Source: Demequina soli
GTDB taxonomy: Bacteria; Actinomycetota; Actinomycetes; Actinomycetales; Demequinaceae
Reading direction: 5' to 3'
Assembly: GCF_000971195.1 (NCBI RefSeq)
Contig: NZ_BBLZ01000001.1
Span: 359,460-423,459, forward strand
Length of the DNA: 64,000 nucleotides
Positions 51,815 through 60,877 of this stretch are shown one piece after another. The notes beneath the pieces were generated by a model that did not search any database, had not been told where the DNA came from, and saw only the letters and a list, made by a program, of their open reading frames with translations. A program made the position numbers and the translations under genes. Numbering within the stretch: the stretch's first letter is position 1; each line of letters begins with the position of its first letter.

Positions 51815-52441
51815 ATGGCGCGGGCGCGGATCGACCGGCGGCACCGCTGGAAGCTCGCCGTGCTCCTCGCCGTCCCGACGCTCGCGGCGCTGCCCTGGCT
51901 CGTGGTGACCGCCGAGGCGGCCCCCGCGGTGGAGCCCGCCGCATCGTCCGGCTTCTCTCACGCCGACGCTGCCCTGGTGCTGGGCGCGCGGGTCTACGCG
52001 GACGGATCCCCGTCGCCCTACCTCCGCGACCGCGTCGCGGTCGGCGTGCGGCTCTACCGGGACGGGATCGTCGACACGCTCCTGATGAGCGGCGACGGCG
52101 ACGACTCGTCCGGCCACGGCGAGCCGACGGTCATGAGGGCGCTGGCCGAGGAGATGGGCGTGCCCGCCGACGCGATCGTCGAGGACCCGCAGGGGCTCGA
52201 CACCTACTCCTCCTGCGCACGCGCGCACGACGCCTACGGCATGACCTCCGTGATCGTCGCGACCCAGCAGTTCCACGTCGCCCGCGCGGTGTGGCTGTGC
52301 GACCGGGTGGGGATGGACGCGCAGGGCGCGTATCCGCCACCGACCGCCACCACGCACACGCTTTACGGCCACGCGCGCGAGGTGCCCGCCGTCGCGAAGG
52401 CGATGCTCGACCTCGCGCGCGGCCGCACGCCCGCGGGATGA
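51815..52441 (+). CDS. SanA/YdcF-like DUF218 protein, first copy
   Basis: A 208-residue protein with an N-terminal membrane anchor (WKLAVLLAVPTLAALPWLVVTAEA) and a DUF218 domain (ADAALVLGARVYADGSPSPYLRDRVAVGVRLYRDG; SVIVATQQFHVARAVWLCDRVGMDAQGAYPP). Family members such as SanA and ElyC affect cell-envelope integrity; the enzymatic activity is not established. It starts one base after accE. The next gene is a paralogue. Confidence 0.85.
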   Translation: MARARIDRRHRWKLAVLLAVPTLAALPWLVVTAEAAPAVEPAASSGFSHADAALVLGARVYADGSPSPYLRDRVAVGVRLYRDGIVDTLLMSGDGDDSSGHGEPTVMRALAEEMGVPADAIVEDPQGLDTYSSCARAHDAYGMTSVIVATQQFHVARAVWLCDRVGMDAQGAYPPPTATTHTLYGHAREVPAVAKAMLDLARGRTPAG

Positions 52442-52448
52442 TCGACGG

Positions 52449-53060
52449 GTGAAGCCCCTGCTCCCCCTCGCCGCCGCGACCGTCGGCGCCCTCGCCGCAC
52501 CGCAGGCCTACGCCCGCGCATCGTCCCTGGGAGACCGACACCCCGCATCCGCGGCGACGTTCCGCGCCGCGGATGCCGCGATGGTGCTCGGCGCGCGGGT
52601 GTGGCCCGACGGGCGCCCGTCGCGGTTCCTGCGCCAGCGGGTGGAGGCGGGCGCCGCGCTGTACCACCGCGGCCTGGTCGCGCGCCTGCTGCTCACGGGT
52701 GCCGCCCGCAACCGCGAGGGCCTCGACGAGACCGAGGCGATGGCGCGCACCGCGCTGGCGCTGGGGGTGCCCGAGGCGGACCTGCTCGTCGACGGGTCCG
52801 GGCACGACACACGCGCGTCCGCCCGCAACGCGCGCGAGCGCCTCGGGCTCGCCGGCGTGATCGTGTGCACGCAGGAGTTCCACCTGCCGCGCGCGATGTG
52901 GCTGTGCCGGTCGGTCGGCCTCGACGCGCAGGGCGCGTACCCGCCGGTGCTCGCGCGGCGGCACACCCTCATCGGATACGGGCGCGAGCTGCCGGCCACG
53001 TGGAAGGCCGCGCTCGAGATCGCGCGGGACACCGTCGCTCCGCGCGACGCGCCCCGCTGA
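52449..53060 (+). CDS. SanA/YdcF-like DUF218 protein, second copy
   Basis: A 203-residue paralogue of the preceding gene, sharing VLGARVWPDGRPSRFLRQRVEAGAALYHRGLV, CTQEFHLPRAMWLCRSVGLDAQGAYPP and the RHTLIGYGRELPA end. The N-terminal hydrophobic stretch is shorter (LPLAAATVGALAAPQAYA). GTG start, 7 bp after the first copy. A tandem duplication with divergence is the simplest reading. Confidence 0.83.
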   Translation: MKPLLPLAAATVGALAAPQAYARASSLGDRHPASAATFRAADAAMVLGARVWPDGRPSRFLRQRVEAGAALYHRGLVARLLLTGAARNREGLDETEAMARTALALGVPEADLLVDGSGHDTRASARNARERLGLAGVIVCTQEFHLPRAMWLCRSVGLDAQGAYPPVLARRHTLIGYGRELPATWKAALEIARDTVAPRDAPR

Positions 53061-53073
53061 GGGCTCGCCCGGG

Positions 53074-53526
53074 TCAGACGGGGGTGCGGGCGTGCTCGAG
53101 GCCGGCGATCATCGCGTCGAGCAGCACCTTGGCCTGCTCGAGCTGCGCCTCGTCGAGCGCGGCGAGCTGGCGGCGGCGCTGGACCCGCGCGTCGCCGACG
53201 ACCTCGCCCGCGAGCTCGCGGCCCATCGGCGTGAGCGTGAGGCGACGGATGCGGCGGTCGACGGCGTCCTCGTGGCGCTCGAAGATGCCGCGCTGGACCA
53301 TGCGCTGGACGATGCCCGTGGCGACCGACGGGTGCACCCCGACGGCGTCCGCGAGATCGGTGGTGGTGCAGCCGTCCTCCGCGTAGAGGATGACCAGCGC
53401 GCGGAACTGGTGCAGCGTGAGCCCCAGGTTCGAGACGGTCTCCGCGGTGCGCGGGACCGATCGCCGCAGGAACACCACGAGCGCGTCGGTCGCGGCCTCC
53501 AACAGCTCCTCACGATCGCTCATCAT
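53074..53526 (-). CDS. MarR-family regulator, first
   Basis: A 150-residue winged-helix regulator (GLTLHQFRALVILYAEDGCTTTDLADAVGVHPSVATGIVQRMVQRG; wing DRRIRRLTLTPMGREL). Start at 53526 after GGGGGGAAG. Convergent with the second YdcF-like gene. Imperfect palindrome ATAGCCACGTTAT at about 53564-53576 lies in its promoter and may be its operator. The target may be the MFS exporter nearby or itself. Confidence 0.85.
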   Translation of the reverse strand: MMSDREELLEAATDALVVFLRRSVPRTAETVSNLGLTLHQFRALVILYAEDGCTTTDLADAVGVHPSVATGIVQRMVQRGIFERHEDAVDRRIRRLTLTPMGRELAGEVVGDARVQRRRQLAALDEAQLEQAKVLLDAMIAGLEHARTPV

Positions 53527-53702
53527 TCTTCCCCCCATCGCCGTGATCAGCGGCGGATTTCACTATAGCCACGTTATTCAGGCGATTTGTCCCGCCGCGC
53601 CGAAAGGATCGCGACTCCGCGATGATCGGCGACTCGTCAAGCAACATCCTGCCCGCGGACGACCCCCGGCGCGAGCCCGGCCGACGGACCCGGCGCGCCT
53701 CG

Positions 53703-54146
53703 TCAGCGCGCGGCGTCGGGGCCGGCGTCCGCGACGATCGTCGCAAGGATGCCGCGCAGCTGCTCGACCTGCTCGTCGCTGAGCGCATCGAGGTGCTCGA
53801 CGAAGACGCGCTCGGCGTCGTCGACCGCCTGGCCGACGAGCGCGACGCCGTCGTCCGTGAGCGACAGCAGCCGGACCCGGCCGTCCTCAAGGGACGGCTC
53901 GCGCGCGACCCAGCCGCGCTCGACGAGGCGCTGCACCACGCCCGTCGCGATGTTCGGGCGCAGCCCGGTCGCGTCGCCCGCCTCGGAGGTGGGCATGCCG
54001 GGGCTCCCGTGCAGGCACATGAGGAGCTGGAACTGGACGGGCGTGATCGACTCGTGGATGAGGGTGCGCGAGTGGCGGCGCATCGAGACGCGCATGAGGC
54101 GGCCCTGGAGGTCCAGGATCTCGGCGACGGTGCCCTCGCGGGTCAT
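53703..54146 (-). CDS. MarR-family regulator, second, divergent from the MFS exporter
   Basis: A 147-residue MarR protein (TPVQFQLLMCLHGSPGMPTSEAGDATGLRPNIATGVVQRLVERG; wing EDGRVRLLSLTDDG). The start at 54146 has GGAGG six bases upstream. It is divergent from the MFS gene, the usual arrangement for a drug-responsive repressor. GAAC-N6-GTTC at 54202-54215 overlaps the exporter -35 and is a plausible operator. Confidence 0.88.
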   Translation of the reverse strand: MTREGTVAEILDLQGRLMRVSMRRHSRTLIHESITPVQFQLLMCLHGSPGMPTSEAGDATGLRPNIATGVVQRLVERGWVAREPSLEDGRVRLLSLTDDGVALVGQAVDDAERVFVEHLDALSDEQVEQLRGILATIVADAGPDAAR

Positions 54147-54200
54147 CGGCCCTCCTCGCTCCGGCCGGGCCATGCCCGGCGCCCATTACTTCGCCCTACA

Positions 54201-54234
54201 CGAACTTGATTGTTCGCTTCACCTGAATTATCGT
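54201..54234 (+). promoter_or_regulatory. Promoter and candidate MarR operator of the MFS exporter
   Basis: A -35 TTGATT (54206-54211) and -10 TATCGT (54229-54234) are separated by 17 bp. The inverted repeat CGAAC-N6-GTTCG spans the -35, so bound MarR would block the promoter. Confidence 0.6.
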
Positions 54235-54287
54235 AGCGGATGTCCCGATGGCGTGACCTCCCCGCCCACCTCTTCAAGGAGACCTCC

Positions 54288-55940
54288 GTGCCCAAGACAC
54301 CCGCCGCGCCGGCGTCGAGCCTCGAGGACGCCCTCGCCGAGGGCATCGCCGAGTCGACCTACCGCCGCCGCTGGGCGATCCTCGCGACGCTCTGCTTCGC
54401 GCTCATGACCGCGATGATCGCGAACATGAGCCTCAACCTCGCCCTGCCCGACCTGGCGGTCGAGTTCGAGATGACGCAGCTCCAGCTCACCTGGGTGGTC
54501 GAGGCGTTCTCCCTCGTGTTCGCCTCCCTGCTGTTCGTGGCCGCCGCCATCGCCGACCGCTACGGCCGCAAGAGGGTGATGATGGTCGGCCTCGCGATCT
54601 TCGTGATCGCGTCGATCTACTCGCCGTTCTTCGCGCAGACCGGCGGCGAGCTCATCGCGTCCCGCGCGCTCATGGGCATCGGCGGCGCGCTCGTCATGCC
54701 CACCACGCTGTCGCTCGTCAACGTGGTGTTCCCCTCGAAGGAGCGCCCCAAGGCGATCGCGATCTGGTCCGCCGTCGCGGGCGTCGGCATGATGTTCGGC
54801 TCGGTCCTCACGGGGGTGCTCCTGCACTTCTTCGACTGGCACGCGGCGTTCCTGCTCGGCGCGGTCTTCGGCCTCGTCGCGCTGCCGGTGACCGCGCGCA
54901 TCGTCCCCGAGTCGGTGGACGAGAAGCGCACGCCCGTCGACTGGGTCGGTGGGTTCCTCATCACGGTCGCGCTCGCCGGCATCGTCTACACGATCATGGA
55001 GGTGCCCTCGCACGGCTGGGACGACACCCTCACCGTGGTCGCGGCCGTCGCCGCGGGCGTCTGCCTCGCACTGTTCATCGCGTGGGAGAACCGCGTCGAG
55101 CACCCCATGCTCGACCTCTCGCTGTTCCGCCGCTCGCGCTTCTCGCTGTCCGTCATCTCGGTGACGCTCACGTTCTTCGCGATGATGGGCGCCTTCTTCG
55201 GCATGACGCAGATCTTCCAGCTCGTCATGGGCTACGACGAGATCACCACCTCGGTGGCCTTCATCCCGTCGATGCTGCCGATGATGCTCGTCGGCCCGCT
55301 CGTGCCCAAGCTCGTCGAGAAGGTCGGCACGCGCTGGACCGTGGTGCCCGGCCTCGTCGTGATCGCCGGCGGCTTCCTGCTCATGACCACGTGGCCGACG
55401 GTCCCGTCGTACTGGGACTTCCTCGTCGCGATGAGCACGGTCACCCTCGGCATGGCCCTCGTCATGACCCCGGCGACCAACATGCTCATGTCCTCCGTGC
55501 CGCGCAACCGCTCCGGCATGGGCTCGGCCATGAACGACACGACGCGCGAGCTCGGCGCCTCGCTCGGCATCGCGGTGCTCGGCTCGATGATCGCGAACGC
55601 CTACGCCTCGAACATCGCGCCCGTCGCGGACCAGCTCCCCGCCGAGGCCGCCGGCTATGTCGGCGACTCCCTCGCGGGCGCCATGTCCGTCGCGGGCCAG
55701 ATGGGCGACGCCGGCGCGTCGATCGCGCAGGCGGCCCAGGCCGCGTTCATGGACGCCAACCAGCACGCGATGCTCATCTCCGCGATCATCGCGGGTGTCA
55801 CCGCGCTCATCATGCTGGTCGCGCTGCCGCGCGGGGAGAGGTCCCTGAGCGCGGAGCCCGTGGACGATGCGGACGAGGCCTTCGAGGCCGAGCTCGCCTC
55901 CGACGCGGCCGAGGCCGAGGCGCGCGAGCCCCTCGCCTGA
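54288..55940 (+). CDS. MFS multidrug exporter, DHA2 (14-TMS) family
   Basis: A 550-residue inner-membrane proton antiporter. It has about 14 hydrophobic helices, motif A (AAIADRYGRKRVMMVG), motif C-like glycines (GGALVMPTTLSLV, SAVAGVGMMFGSVLTGVLL) and MNDTTRELGASLGIAVLGS in the second half. GTG start chosen because AAGGAG lies six bases upstream. An acidic C-terminal tail (DDADEAFEAELASDAAEAEAREP) extends into the cytoplasm. Substrate unknown; control by the divergent MarR gene is likely. Confidence 0.9.
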   Translation: MPKTPAAPASSLEDALAEGIAESTYRRRWAILATLCFALMTAMIANMSLNLALPDLAVEFEMTQLQLTWVVEAFSLVFASLLFVAAAIADRYGRKRVMMVGLAIFVIASIYSPFFAQTGGELIASRALMGIGGALVMPTTLSLVNVVFPSKERPKAIAIWSAVAGVGMMFGSVLTGVLLHFFDWHAAFLLGAVFGLVALPVTARIVPESVDEKRTPVDWVGGFLITVALAGIVYTIMEVPSHGWDDTLTVVAAVAAGVCLALFIAWENRVEHPMLDLSLFRRSRFSLSVISVTLTFFAMMGAFFGMTQIFQLVMGYDEITTSVAFIPSMLPMMLVGPLVPKLVEKVGTRWTVVPGLVVIAGGFLLMTTWPTVPSYWDFLVAMSTVTLGMALVMTPATNMLMSSVPRNRSGMGSAMNDTTRELGASLGIAVLGSMIANAYASNIAPVADQLPAEAAGYVGDSLAGAMSVAGQMGDAGASIAQAAQAAFMDANQHAMLISAIIAGVTALIMLVALPRGERSLSAEPVDDADEAFEAELASDAAEAEAREPLA

Positions 55941-55953
55941 ACCCGCTCCCGCC

Positions 55954-55988
55954 CGACGCCCTCGCCCCCTCCGGGGACGGGGGCGTCG
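55954..55988 (+). terminator. Terminator of the MFS gene
   Basis: Arms 55954-55968 and 55973-55988 pair almost fully around a short loop, 13 bases after the stop. Confidence 0.65.
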
Positions 55989-56001
55989 CGTCGTCTGCGG
56001 T

Positions 56002-56007
56002 TAGGCT
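56002..56007 (+). promoter_or_regulatory. Leaderless -10 element of maf
   Basis: TAGGCT followed by seven bases and the ATG at 56015. Confidence 0.5.
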
Positions 56008-56014
56008 CGCTGCC

Positions 56015-56653
56015 ATGCCCGTCCCCCTCCTCCTGGCCTCCCAGTCCCCCGCCCGCCTCGCGACCCTGCGGTCCGCGGGCGTCGAGCCCGACGTGATCGT
56101 CTCGGACGTCGACGAGGACGCGGCCCTCGAGGCGGCACGCGCCTCGGCGGAGGCCGCGGGCGAGGCCCTGAGCCCGGCCGATGCGGTGCTCGCCCTCGCG
56201 CGTGCCAAGGCCGAGCACGTGGTCGCCGAGTACGAGTGCGAGGCGATCGTGCTCGGCTGCGACTCGATGCTCGAGCTCGACGGCGCGATCCTCGGCAAGC
56301 CCGCCGACGCTGCCGACGCGATCGCGCGCTGGCACGCGATGCGCGGCCGCACGGGCGTGCTCCACACGGGGCACTGGCTGATCGACGACCGCGAGGGAGG
56401 CACCGCCGGCACGCTCGGCGCCACCTCCTCGACGGTCGTGAGGTTCGCGCGCCTCACGGACGCGGAGATCGAGGCGTACGTCGCGACCGGCGAGCCCCTC
56501 AAGGTCGCGGGCGCGTTCACCGTCGACGGCCTCGGCGGCCCCTACGTCGAGGCCATCGAGGGCGACTACCACGGCGTCGTCGGCGTGAGCCTGCCGCTGC
56601 TGCGCGAGCTCCTCGCCGAGCTCGACGTGGCGTTCCACGACCTCCGCGCCTGA
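56015..56653 (+). CDS. maf: Maf-family nucleoside triphosphate pyrophosphatase
   Basis: A 212-residue housekeeping enzyme that hydrolyses non-canonical nucleoside triphosphates to monophosphates. The SQSPARLATLRSAG start, GCDSMLELDGAILGKP and GAFTVDGLGGPYVEAIEGDYHGVVGVSLP segments are the Maf signatures. In actinobacteria maf usually lies between accE and the carboxylase alpha gene. Here four other genes plus a short spacer separate it from accE. Probably leaderless. Confidence 0.92.
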   Translation: MPVPLLLASQSPARLATLRSAGVEPDVIVSDVDEDAALEAARASAEAAGEALSPADAVLALARAKAEHVVAEYECEAIVLGCDSMLELDGAILGKPADAADAIARWHAMRGRTGVLHTGHWLIDDREGGTAGTLGATSSTVVRFARLTDAEIEAYVATGEPLKVAGAFTVDGLGGPYVEAIEGDYHGVVGVSLPLLRELLAELDVAFHDLRA

Positions 56654-56725
56654 CCACCCCGGCCCGCGGATTTGTAGGCGCGGCACAACCCGCGCGGCCC
56701 TAGCCGCGCATCGTCCCGCGTGTTG

Positions 56726-56742
56726 TTGTCGAGACTCGACAA
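56726..56742. promoter_or_regulatory. 17-bp perfect palindrome upstream of the acyl-CoA carboxylase alpha gene
   Basis: TTGTCGAGACTCGACAA has 8-bp arms around one central A. It lies 95 bp before the GTG start in a 183-bp gap that also holds one abundant 10-mer (56707). It is a likely operator for a regulator of fatty-acid or acyl-CoA metabolism; the protein is unknown. Confidence 0.55.
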
Positions 56743-56824
56743 AACGGGGGGTGCGCGCTTAGAGCCGGGCACAGACTTAGGTCCCGGGAGGGCGACGCGC
56801 CGGGGAGGGCGCGAGACCCCGCGC

Positions 56825-56830
56825 TACGGT
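56825..56830 (+). promoter_or_regulatory. Leaderless -10 element of the carboxylase alpha gene
   Basis: TACGGT followed by six bases and the GTG at 56837. Confidence 0.5.
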
Positions 56831-56836
56831 TTCGGG

Positions 56837-58618
56837 GTGACTGCCTTCTCCTCCGTGCTCATCGCCAACCGTGGCGAGATCGCCGTCCGCATCATCCGCG
56901 CGTGCGCGGACGCGGGCCTGCGCTCCGTGGCGGTGTACGCGGACCCGGATCGCGACGCCCCGCACGTGTCGCTCGCCGACGAGGCGTACGCGCTCGGCGG
57001 CTCGACCGCCCGCGAGACGTACCTCGACATCGAGAAGATCGTCGACGCCGCGCGCCGCTCGGGCGCCGAGGCGGTCCACCCCGGCTACGGCTTCCTCGCC
57101 GAGAACTCCGACTTCGCCCGCGCGGTCATCGACGCCGGCCTCACGTGGATCGGCCCCTCCCCCGCCGCGATCGACGCGCTGGGCGACAAGGTCAGCGCGC
57201 GCCACATCGCGCAGCGCGCCGGCGCCCCGCTCGTCCCCGGCACCCCCGACCCCGTCGAGAGCGCCGACGAGGTGGTCGCGTTCGCACGCGAGCACGGCCT
57301 GCCCGTCGCGATCAAGGCGGCGTTCGGCGGCGGCGGCCGCGGCCTCAAGGTCGCCCGCACCCTCGAGGAGATTCCCGAGCTGTTCGACTCCGCGACCCGC
57401 GAGGCCGTCGCCGCCTTCGGCCGCGGCGAGTGCTTCGTCGAGCGCTTCCTCGACCGGCCGCGCCACGTCGAGACCCAGTGCCTCGCGGACGCGCACGGCA
57501 ACGTCGTCGTGGTCTCCACGCGCGACTGCTCGCTCCAGCGCCGCCACCAGAAGCTGGTCGAGGAGGCGCCCGCGCCGTTCCTCACGGACGCGCAGAACGC
57601 GCGCCTGATCGAGGCCTCCGAGGCGATCCTCAAGGAGGCCGGCTACCAGGGCGCCGGCACGTGCGAGTTCCTCGTCGGCATCGACGGCACCATCAGCTTC
57701 CTCGAGGTCAACACGCGCCTCCAGGTCGAGCACCCCGTGACCGAGGAGGTCACCGGCGTCGACCTGGTGCTCGAGCAGTTCCGCGTCGCCGCGGGCGGCT
57801 CGATCGCCGACCTGCGCCCCGTCACGCGCGGCTGCTCGATCGAGTTCCGCCTCAACGGCGAGGACCCGGCGAACGGCTTCATGCCCGCCCCGGGCCGCAT
57901 CTCCACCCTGCGCTTCCCGTCCGGCCCCGGCGTCCGCGTCGACGCCGGCGTGGCCGAGGGCGACACCGTGTCGGGCAACTTCGACTCGATGATCGCCAAG
58001 GTCATCGTCACGGGCGCGACCCGCGACCAGGCCCTCGCCCGCGCCCGCCGCGCGCTCGCCGAGATGACCGTCGAGGGCATCCCGACCGTCCTGCCGTTCC
58101 ACCGCGCCGTGCTCGACGCGCCGGAGTTCACGGCCGCCGACGGCACCTTCGGCGTCTACACCACCTGGATCGAGTCCGGCTTCGCCGCGACCGTCGCCTC
58201 GCTCACCCCCGCGTCGGTCGCGACGGACGACGCGGAGGAGGCCGCCACCGAGCGCGTCGTCGTCGAGGTCGGCGGCAAGCGCCTCGAGGTGGTCCTGCCC
58301 GCCGCGCTCGCGCAGGCCGGCCGCGCGAACGCCCGCAAGGCGGGCCGCCGGCCGATGCGCCGCAACGGCACGGGCGCGGGCCGCACCTCGAACGGGACCA
58401 CCCTCGCGTCCCCCATGCAGGGCACCATCGTCAAGGTCGCCGTCGAGGACGGCGCGACCGTGGCCGAGGGCGACCTCGTCGTGGTGCTCGAGGCCATGAA
58501 GATGGAGCAGCCCCTCACCGCGCACCGCGCGGGCGTGGTCCGCTCGCTCGCGGCCGCGGTGGGTGGCGGCGTGTCCGCCGGCACCGCGATCTGCGAGATC
58601 GTCGACGCCGAGGCCTGA
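56837..58618 (+). CDS. accA: Acyl-CoA carboxylase alpha subunit (biotin carboxylase plus biotin carrier)
   Basis: A 593-residue AccA3-like protein. Residues 1-450 form the biotin carboxylase with the ATP-grasp motif [15 protein letters not shown] and the [18 protein letters not shown] active site. A linker leads to the C-terminal biotinyl domain with biotinylated Lys555 in EAMKMEQ. It carboxylates its own biotin using ATP and bicarbonate, then supplies AccD. BirA encoded at 49096 would biotinylate it. GTG start with a leaderless -10; a palindromic operator lies upstream. Confidence 0.95.
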   Translation: MTAFSSVLIANRGEIAVRIIRACADAGLRSVAVYADPDRDAPHVSLADEAYALGGSTARETYLDIEKIVDAARRSGAEAVHPGYGFLAENSDFARAVIDAGLTWIGPSPAAIDALGDKVSARHIAQRAGAPLVPGTPDPVESADEVVAFAREHGLPVAIKAAFGGGGRGLKVARTLEEIPELFDSATREAVAAFGRGECFVERFLDRPRHVETQCLADAHGNVVVVSTRDCSLQRRHQKLVEEAPAPFLTDAQNARLIEASEAILKEAGYQGAGTCEFLVGIDGTISFLEVNTRLQVEHPVTEEVTGVDLVLEQFRVAAGGSIADLRPVTRGCSIEFRLNGEDPANGFMPAPGRISTLRFPSGPGVRVDAGVAEGDTVSGNFDSMIAKVIVTGATRDQALARARRALAEMTVEGIPTVLPFHRAVLDAPEFTAADGTFGVYTTWIESGFAATVASLTPASVATDDAEEAATERVVVEVGGKRLEVVLPAALAQAGRANARKAGRRPMRRNGTGAGRTSNGTTLASPMQGTIVKVAVEDGATVAEGDLVVVLEAMKMEQPLTAHRAGVVRSLAAAVGGGVSAGTAICEIVDAEA

Positions 58619-58713
58619 CCGTCCCGTCGCGCCCGCGCGACCGCCGCATCGTCCACCTTCCAGGTACGATGCGGCGCCTCCGGTGAATTACGCAACAGCG
58701 AGGTTCGCTAAAT

Positions 58714-58741
58714 TTGACAGCCCAGCGCCCGGGACCATAGT
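58714..58741 (+). promoter_or_regulatory. efeU promoter
   Basis: -35 TTGACA (58714-58719) and -10 CATAGT (58736-58741), 16 bp apart, the best sigma-70-type promoter in the window. A DosR-like sequence GGGACCATAGTCTC (58731-58744) overlaps the -10, which may be fortuitous. Confidence 0.6.
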
Positions 58742-58755
58742 CTCGCGTCAGCACG

Positions 58756-58773
58756 GGTAAGGCACGCCTTACC
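58756..58773. promoter_or_regulatory. DtxR/IdeR-like iron box of efeUOB
   Basis: GGTAAGGCACGCCTTACC has perfect 8-bp arms around AC and resembles DtxR/IdeR operators, which carry AGGTWAGS half-sites. It lies just downstream of the promoter and 24 bp before efeU, a position where the iron-bound repressor would block transcription. Confidence 0.7.
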
Positions 58774-58797
58774 GTCCCCCGAACGGAAGGCGCGACC

Positions 58798-59661
58798 ATG
58801 CTCGCCAACTACCTGATCGGCCTGCGCGAGGGCCTCGAGGCCGCGCTCGTCGTGAGCATCCTCGTCGCCTACCTGGTCCGCACCGACCGCCGGGCGCTCC
58901 TGCGCCAGGTGTGGTTCGGCGTCGGGCTCGCCGCTGGCGTCTCGATCGGCTTCGGCGCGCTCCTCACGCTCGGCCCGCAGGGCCTGAGCTTCGCGGCCAA
59001 GGAGGCCATCGGCGGCACGCTCAGCATCGCCGCCGTGGGCCTCATCACCTGGATGATCTTCTGGATGGGCAAGACCGCCCGCCACCTCAAGGGCCACCTC
59101 GAGGGCGCGCTCGAGAACGCGATCGCCGTCGGCAAGGGCGCCGTGGTCGCCATGGCCGTGCTCGCGGTCGGCCGCGAGGGCCTCGAGACGGCGCTGTTCC
59201 TGTGGGCCGGCATCACCTCGGCCGGCTCGTCGTGGGAGCCCATCGTCGGCGCCCTGCTCGGCATCGTCACCGCGGTGGGCCTCAGCGTCCTCATGTACCG
59301 CGGCGCCGTCAAGGTCAACCTGCGCGTGTTCTTCCAGTGGACCGGCGTCTTCCTCGTGCTCGTGGCCGCGGGCGTCCTCGCCTACGGCGTGCACGACCTC
59401 CAGGAGGCCGGCATCCTGCCCGGCCTCAACAACCTGGCCTTCGACATCTCGGCCGCCGTGCCCGCCGGCTCGGTCCACGGCACGCTGCTGACCGGCGTGT
59501 TCAACCTGTCACCGCAGACCACCGTGCTCCAGGCCGTCGTCTGGACCGCCTACGTCATCCCGGTCATGTTCTTCTTCGTGCGCACGGCGTTCCGCTCCGG
59601 CCCGCCCGCGCCCGCGCGTGCTCCCCAGCCCGCCCAGGCCCCCGCGACCGCCGGCGCCTGA
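58798..59661 (+). CDS. efeU: Iron permease EfeU (FTR1 family)
   Basis: A 287-residue inner-membrane permease with about seven helices. Two REGLE iron-coordination motifs are present at residues 10-14 and 126-130. It imports iron delivered by EfeO and EfeB. GGAAGG precedes the ATG. First gene of efeUOB, with an iron box upstream. The C-terminal tail is Pro/Ala-rich. Confidence 0.94.
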   Translation: MLANYLIGLREGLEAALVVSILVAYLVRTDRRALLRQVWFGVGLAAGVSIGFGALLTLGPQGLSFAAKEAIGGTLSIAAVGLITWMIFWMGKTARHLKGHLEGALENAIAVGKGAVVAMAVLAVGREGLETALFLWAGITSAGSSWEPIVGALLGIVTAVGLSVLMYRGAVKVNLRVFFQWTGVFLVLVAAGVLAYGVHDLQEAGILPGLNNLAFDISAAVPAGSVHGTLLTGVFNLSPQTTVLQAVVWTAYVIPVMFFFVRTAFRSGPPAPARAPQPAQAPATAGA

Positions 59662-59713
59662 CCCTCCCCCGCATCGTCCCACCCCACCCTCCCGACGAGA
59701 CACAAGGACACCC

Positions 59714-60877
59714 ATGCCTCGCCCTGCCCTCGCACGCCCCGCCGCCGCCTCCGGAGCCGTCCTGAGCGCCCTCGCGCTCAGCGCGTGCGTGCCCAACGCC
59801 GCCGCCTCCGACCAGGCCATCACGGTCGACTCGAGCAACGACGCCTGCACCGTCTCCGCGACCGAGGTGCCGTCCGGCACCGTGGTCTTCGACGTCACCA
59901 ACTCCGGCGACGACGTCACCGAGTTCTACGTGCTCGCCTCCGACGGCCTGCGCATCATCACCGAGGTCGAGAACGTCGGCCCCGGCATCACGCGCCAGCT
60001 CGTGGCCCAGGTCGCGCCCGGCGACTACCTCACGCAGTGCCGCCCCGGCATGACGGGCGACGGCGTCCAGGCCGCGTTCACCGTCACGGACTCGGGCCAG
60101 GACGTCGCCACGGGCGACCGCGCGGAGGCGCTCACCGCCGCCGGCGACCAGTACCTCCTGTACGTGCGCGACCAGATCCAGACGCTCCAGGACAAGACCG
60201 ACGCGTTCCTCGCGGCCTACACGGCCGGCGACGACGACCAGGCGCGCGCCCTGTACGCGGACGCGCGCGTCCACTGGGAGCGCGTCGAGCCGGTCGCCGA
60301 GTCCTTCGGCGACCTCGACCCCATGATGGACGCCCGCGAGGCCGACCTCGCCGAGGGCGACACGTGGACCGGCTGGCACCGCATCGAGAAGAACCTGTGG
60401 CCGCCGGCCGAGGGCTACGACCTCACCGACGCCGAGCGCCAGGACCTCGCCGACAAGCTCGCGGCCGACACCGCCGAGCTCGCCTCCCGCGTCGCCGCCG
60501 ACGACTTCACGATCACCGCGTCGCAGATCGGCAACGGCGCGAAGGAGCTGCTCGACGAGGTCGCGAAGGGCAAGATCACCGGCGAGGAGGAGATCTGGTC
60601 GCACACCGACCTGTGGGACTTCCAGGCCAACGTCGACGGCGCCTCCGTGGCGTACGGCGTGCTCCACGACGTGGTGGCCGAGACCGACCCGGCGCTGGTC
60701 GAGGAGCTCGACTCGCGCTTCTCCGAGCTGAACGACCTGCTTGCCCAGCACGGCTCGATCGACGACGGCTTCGCGCTGTACACGGACCTCACCGAGGACC
60801 AGATCGTCGAGCTCGCGCGCTCGGTCGACGCCCTCAGCGAGCCGCTGTCGCGCCTCACCGCCGCGGCGGTGCTGTGA
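59714..60877 (+). CDS. efeO: Iron-uptake protein EfeO
   Basis: A 387-residue exported protein. The signal peptide ends at a lipobox-like LSAC (Cys25). A cupredoxin-like domain (VPSGTVVFDVTNSGDDVTEFYVL; Cys in LTQCRPGM) is followed by the M75-type helical domain with HWERVEP (from His187) and the WTGWHRIEKNLW motif. It binds iron outside the membrane for EfeU. AAGGAC precedes the ATG. It overlaps efeB by four bases. Confidence 0.93.
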   Translation: MPRPALARPAAASGAVLSALALSACVPNAAASDQAITVDSSNDACTVSATEVPSGTVVFDVTNSGDDVTEFYVLASDGLRIITEVENVGPGITRQLVAQVAPGDYLTQCRPGMTGDGVQAAFTVTDSGQDVATGDRAEALTAAGDQYLLYVRDQIQTLQDKTDAFLAAYTAGDDDQARALYADARVHWERVEPVAESFGDLDPMMDAREADLAEGDTWTGWHRIEKNLWPPAEGYDLTDAERQDLADKLAADTAELASRVAADDFTITASQIGNGAKELLDEVAKGKITGEEEIWSHTDLWDFQANVDGASVAYGVLHDVVAETDPALVEELDSRFSELNDLLAQHGSIDDGFALYTDLTEDQIVELARSVDALSEPLSRLTAAAVL

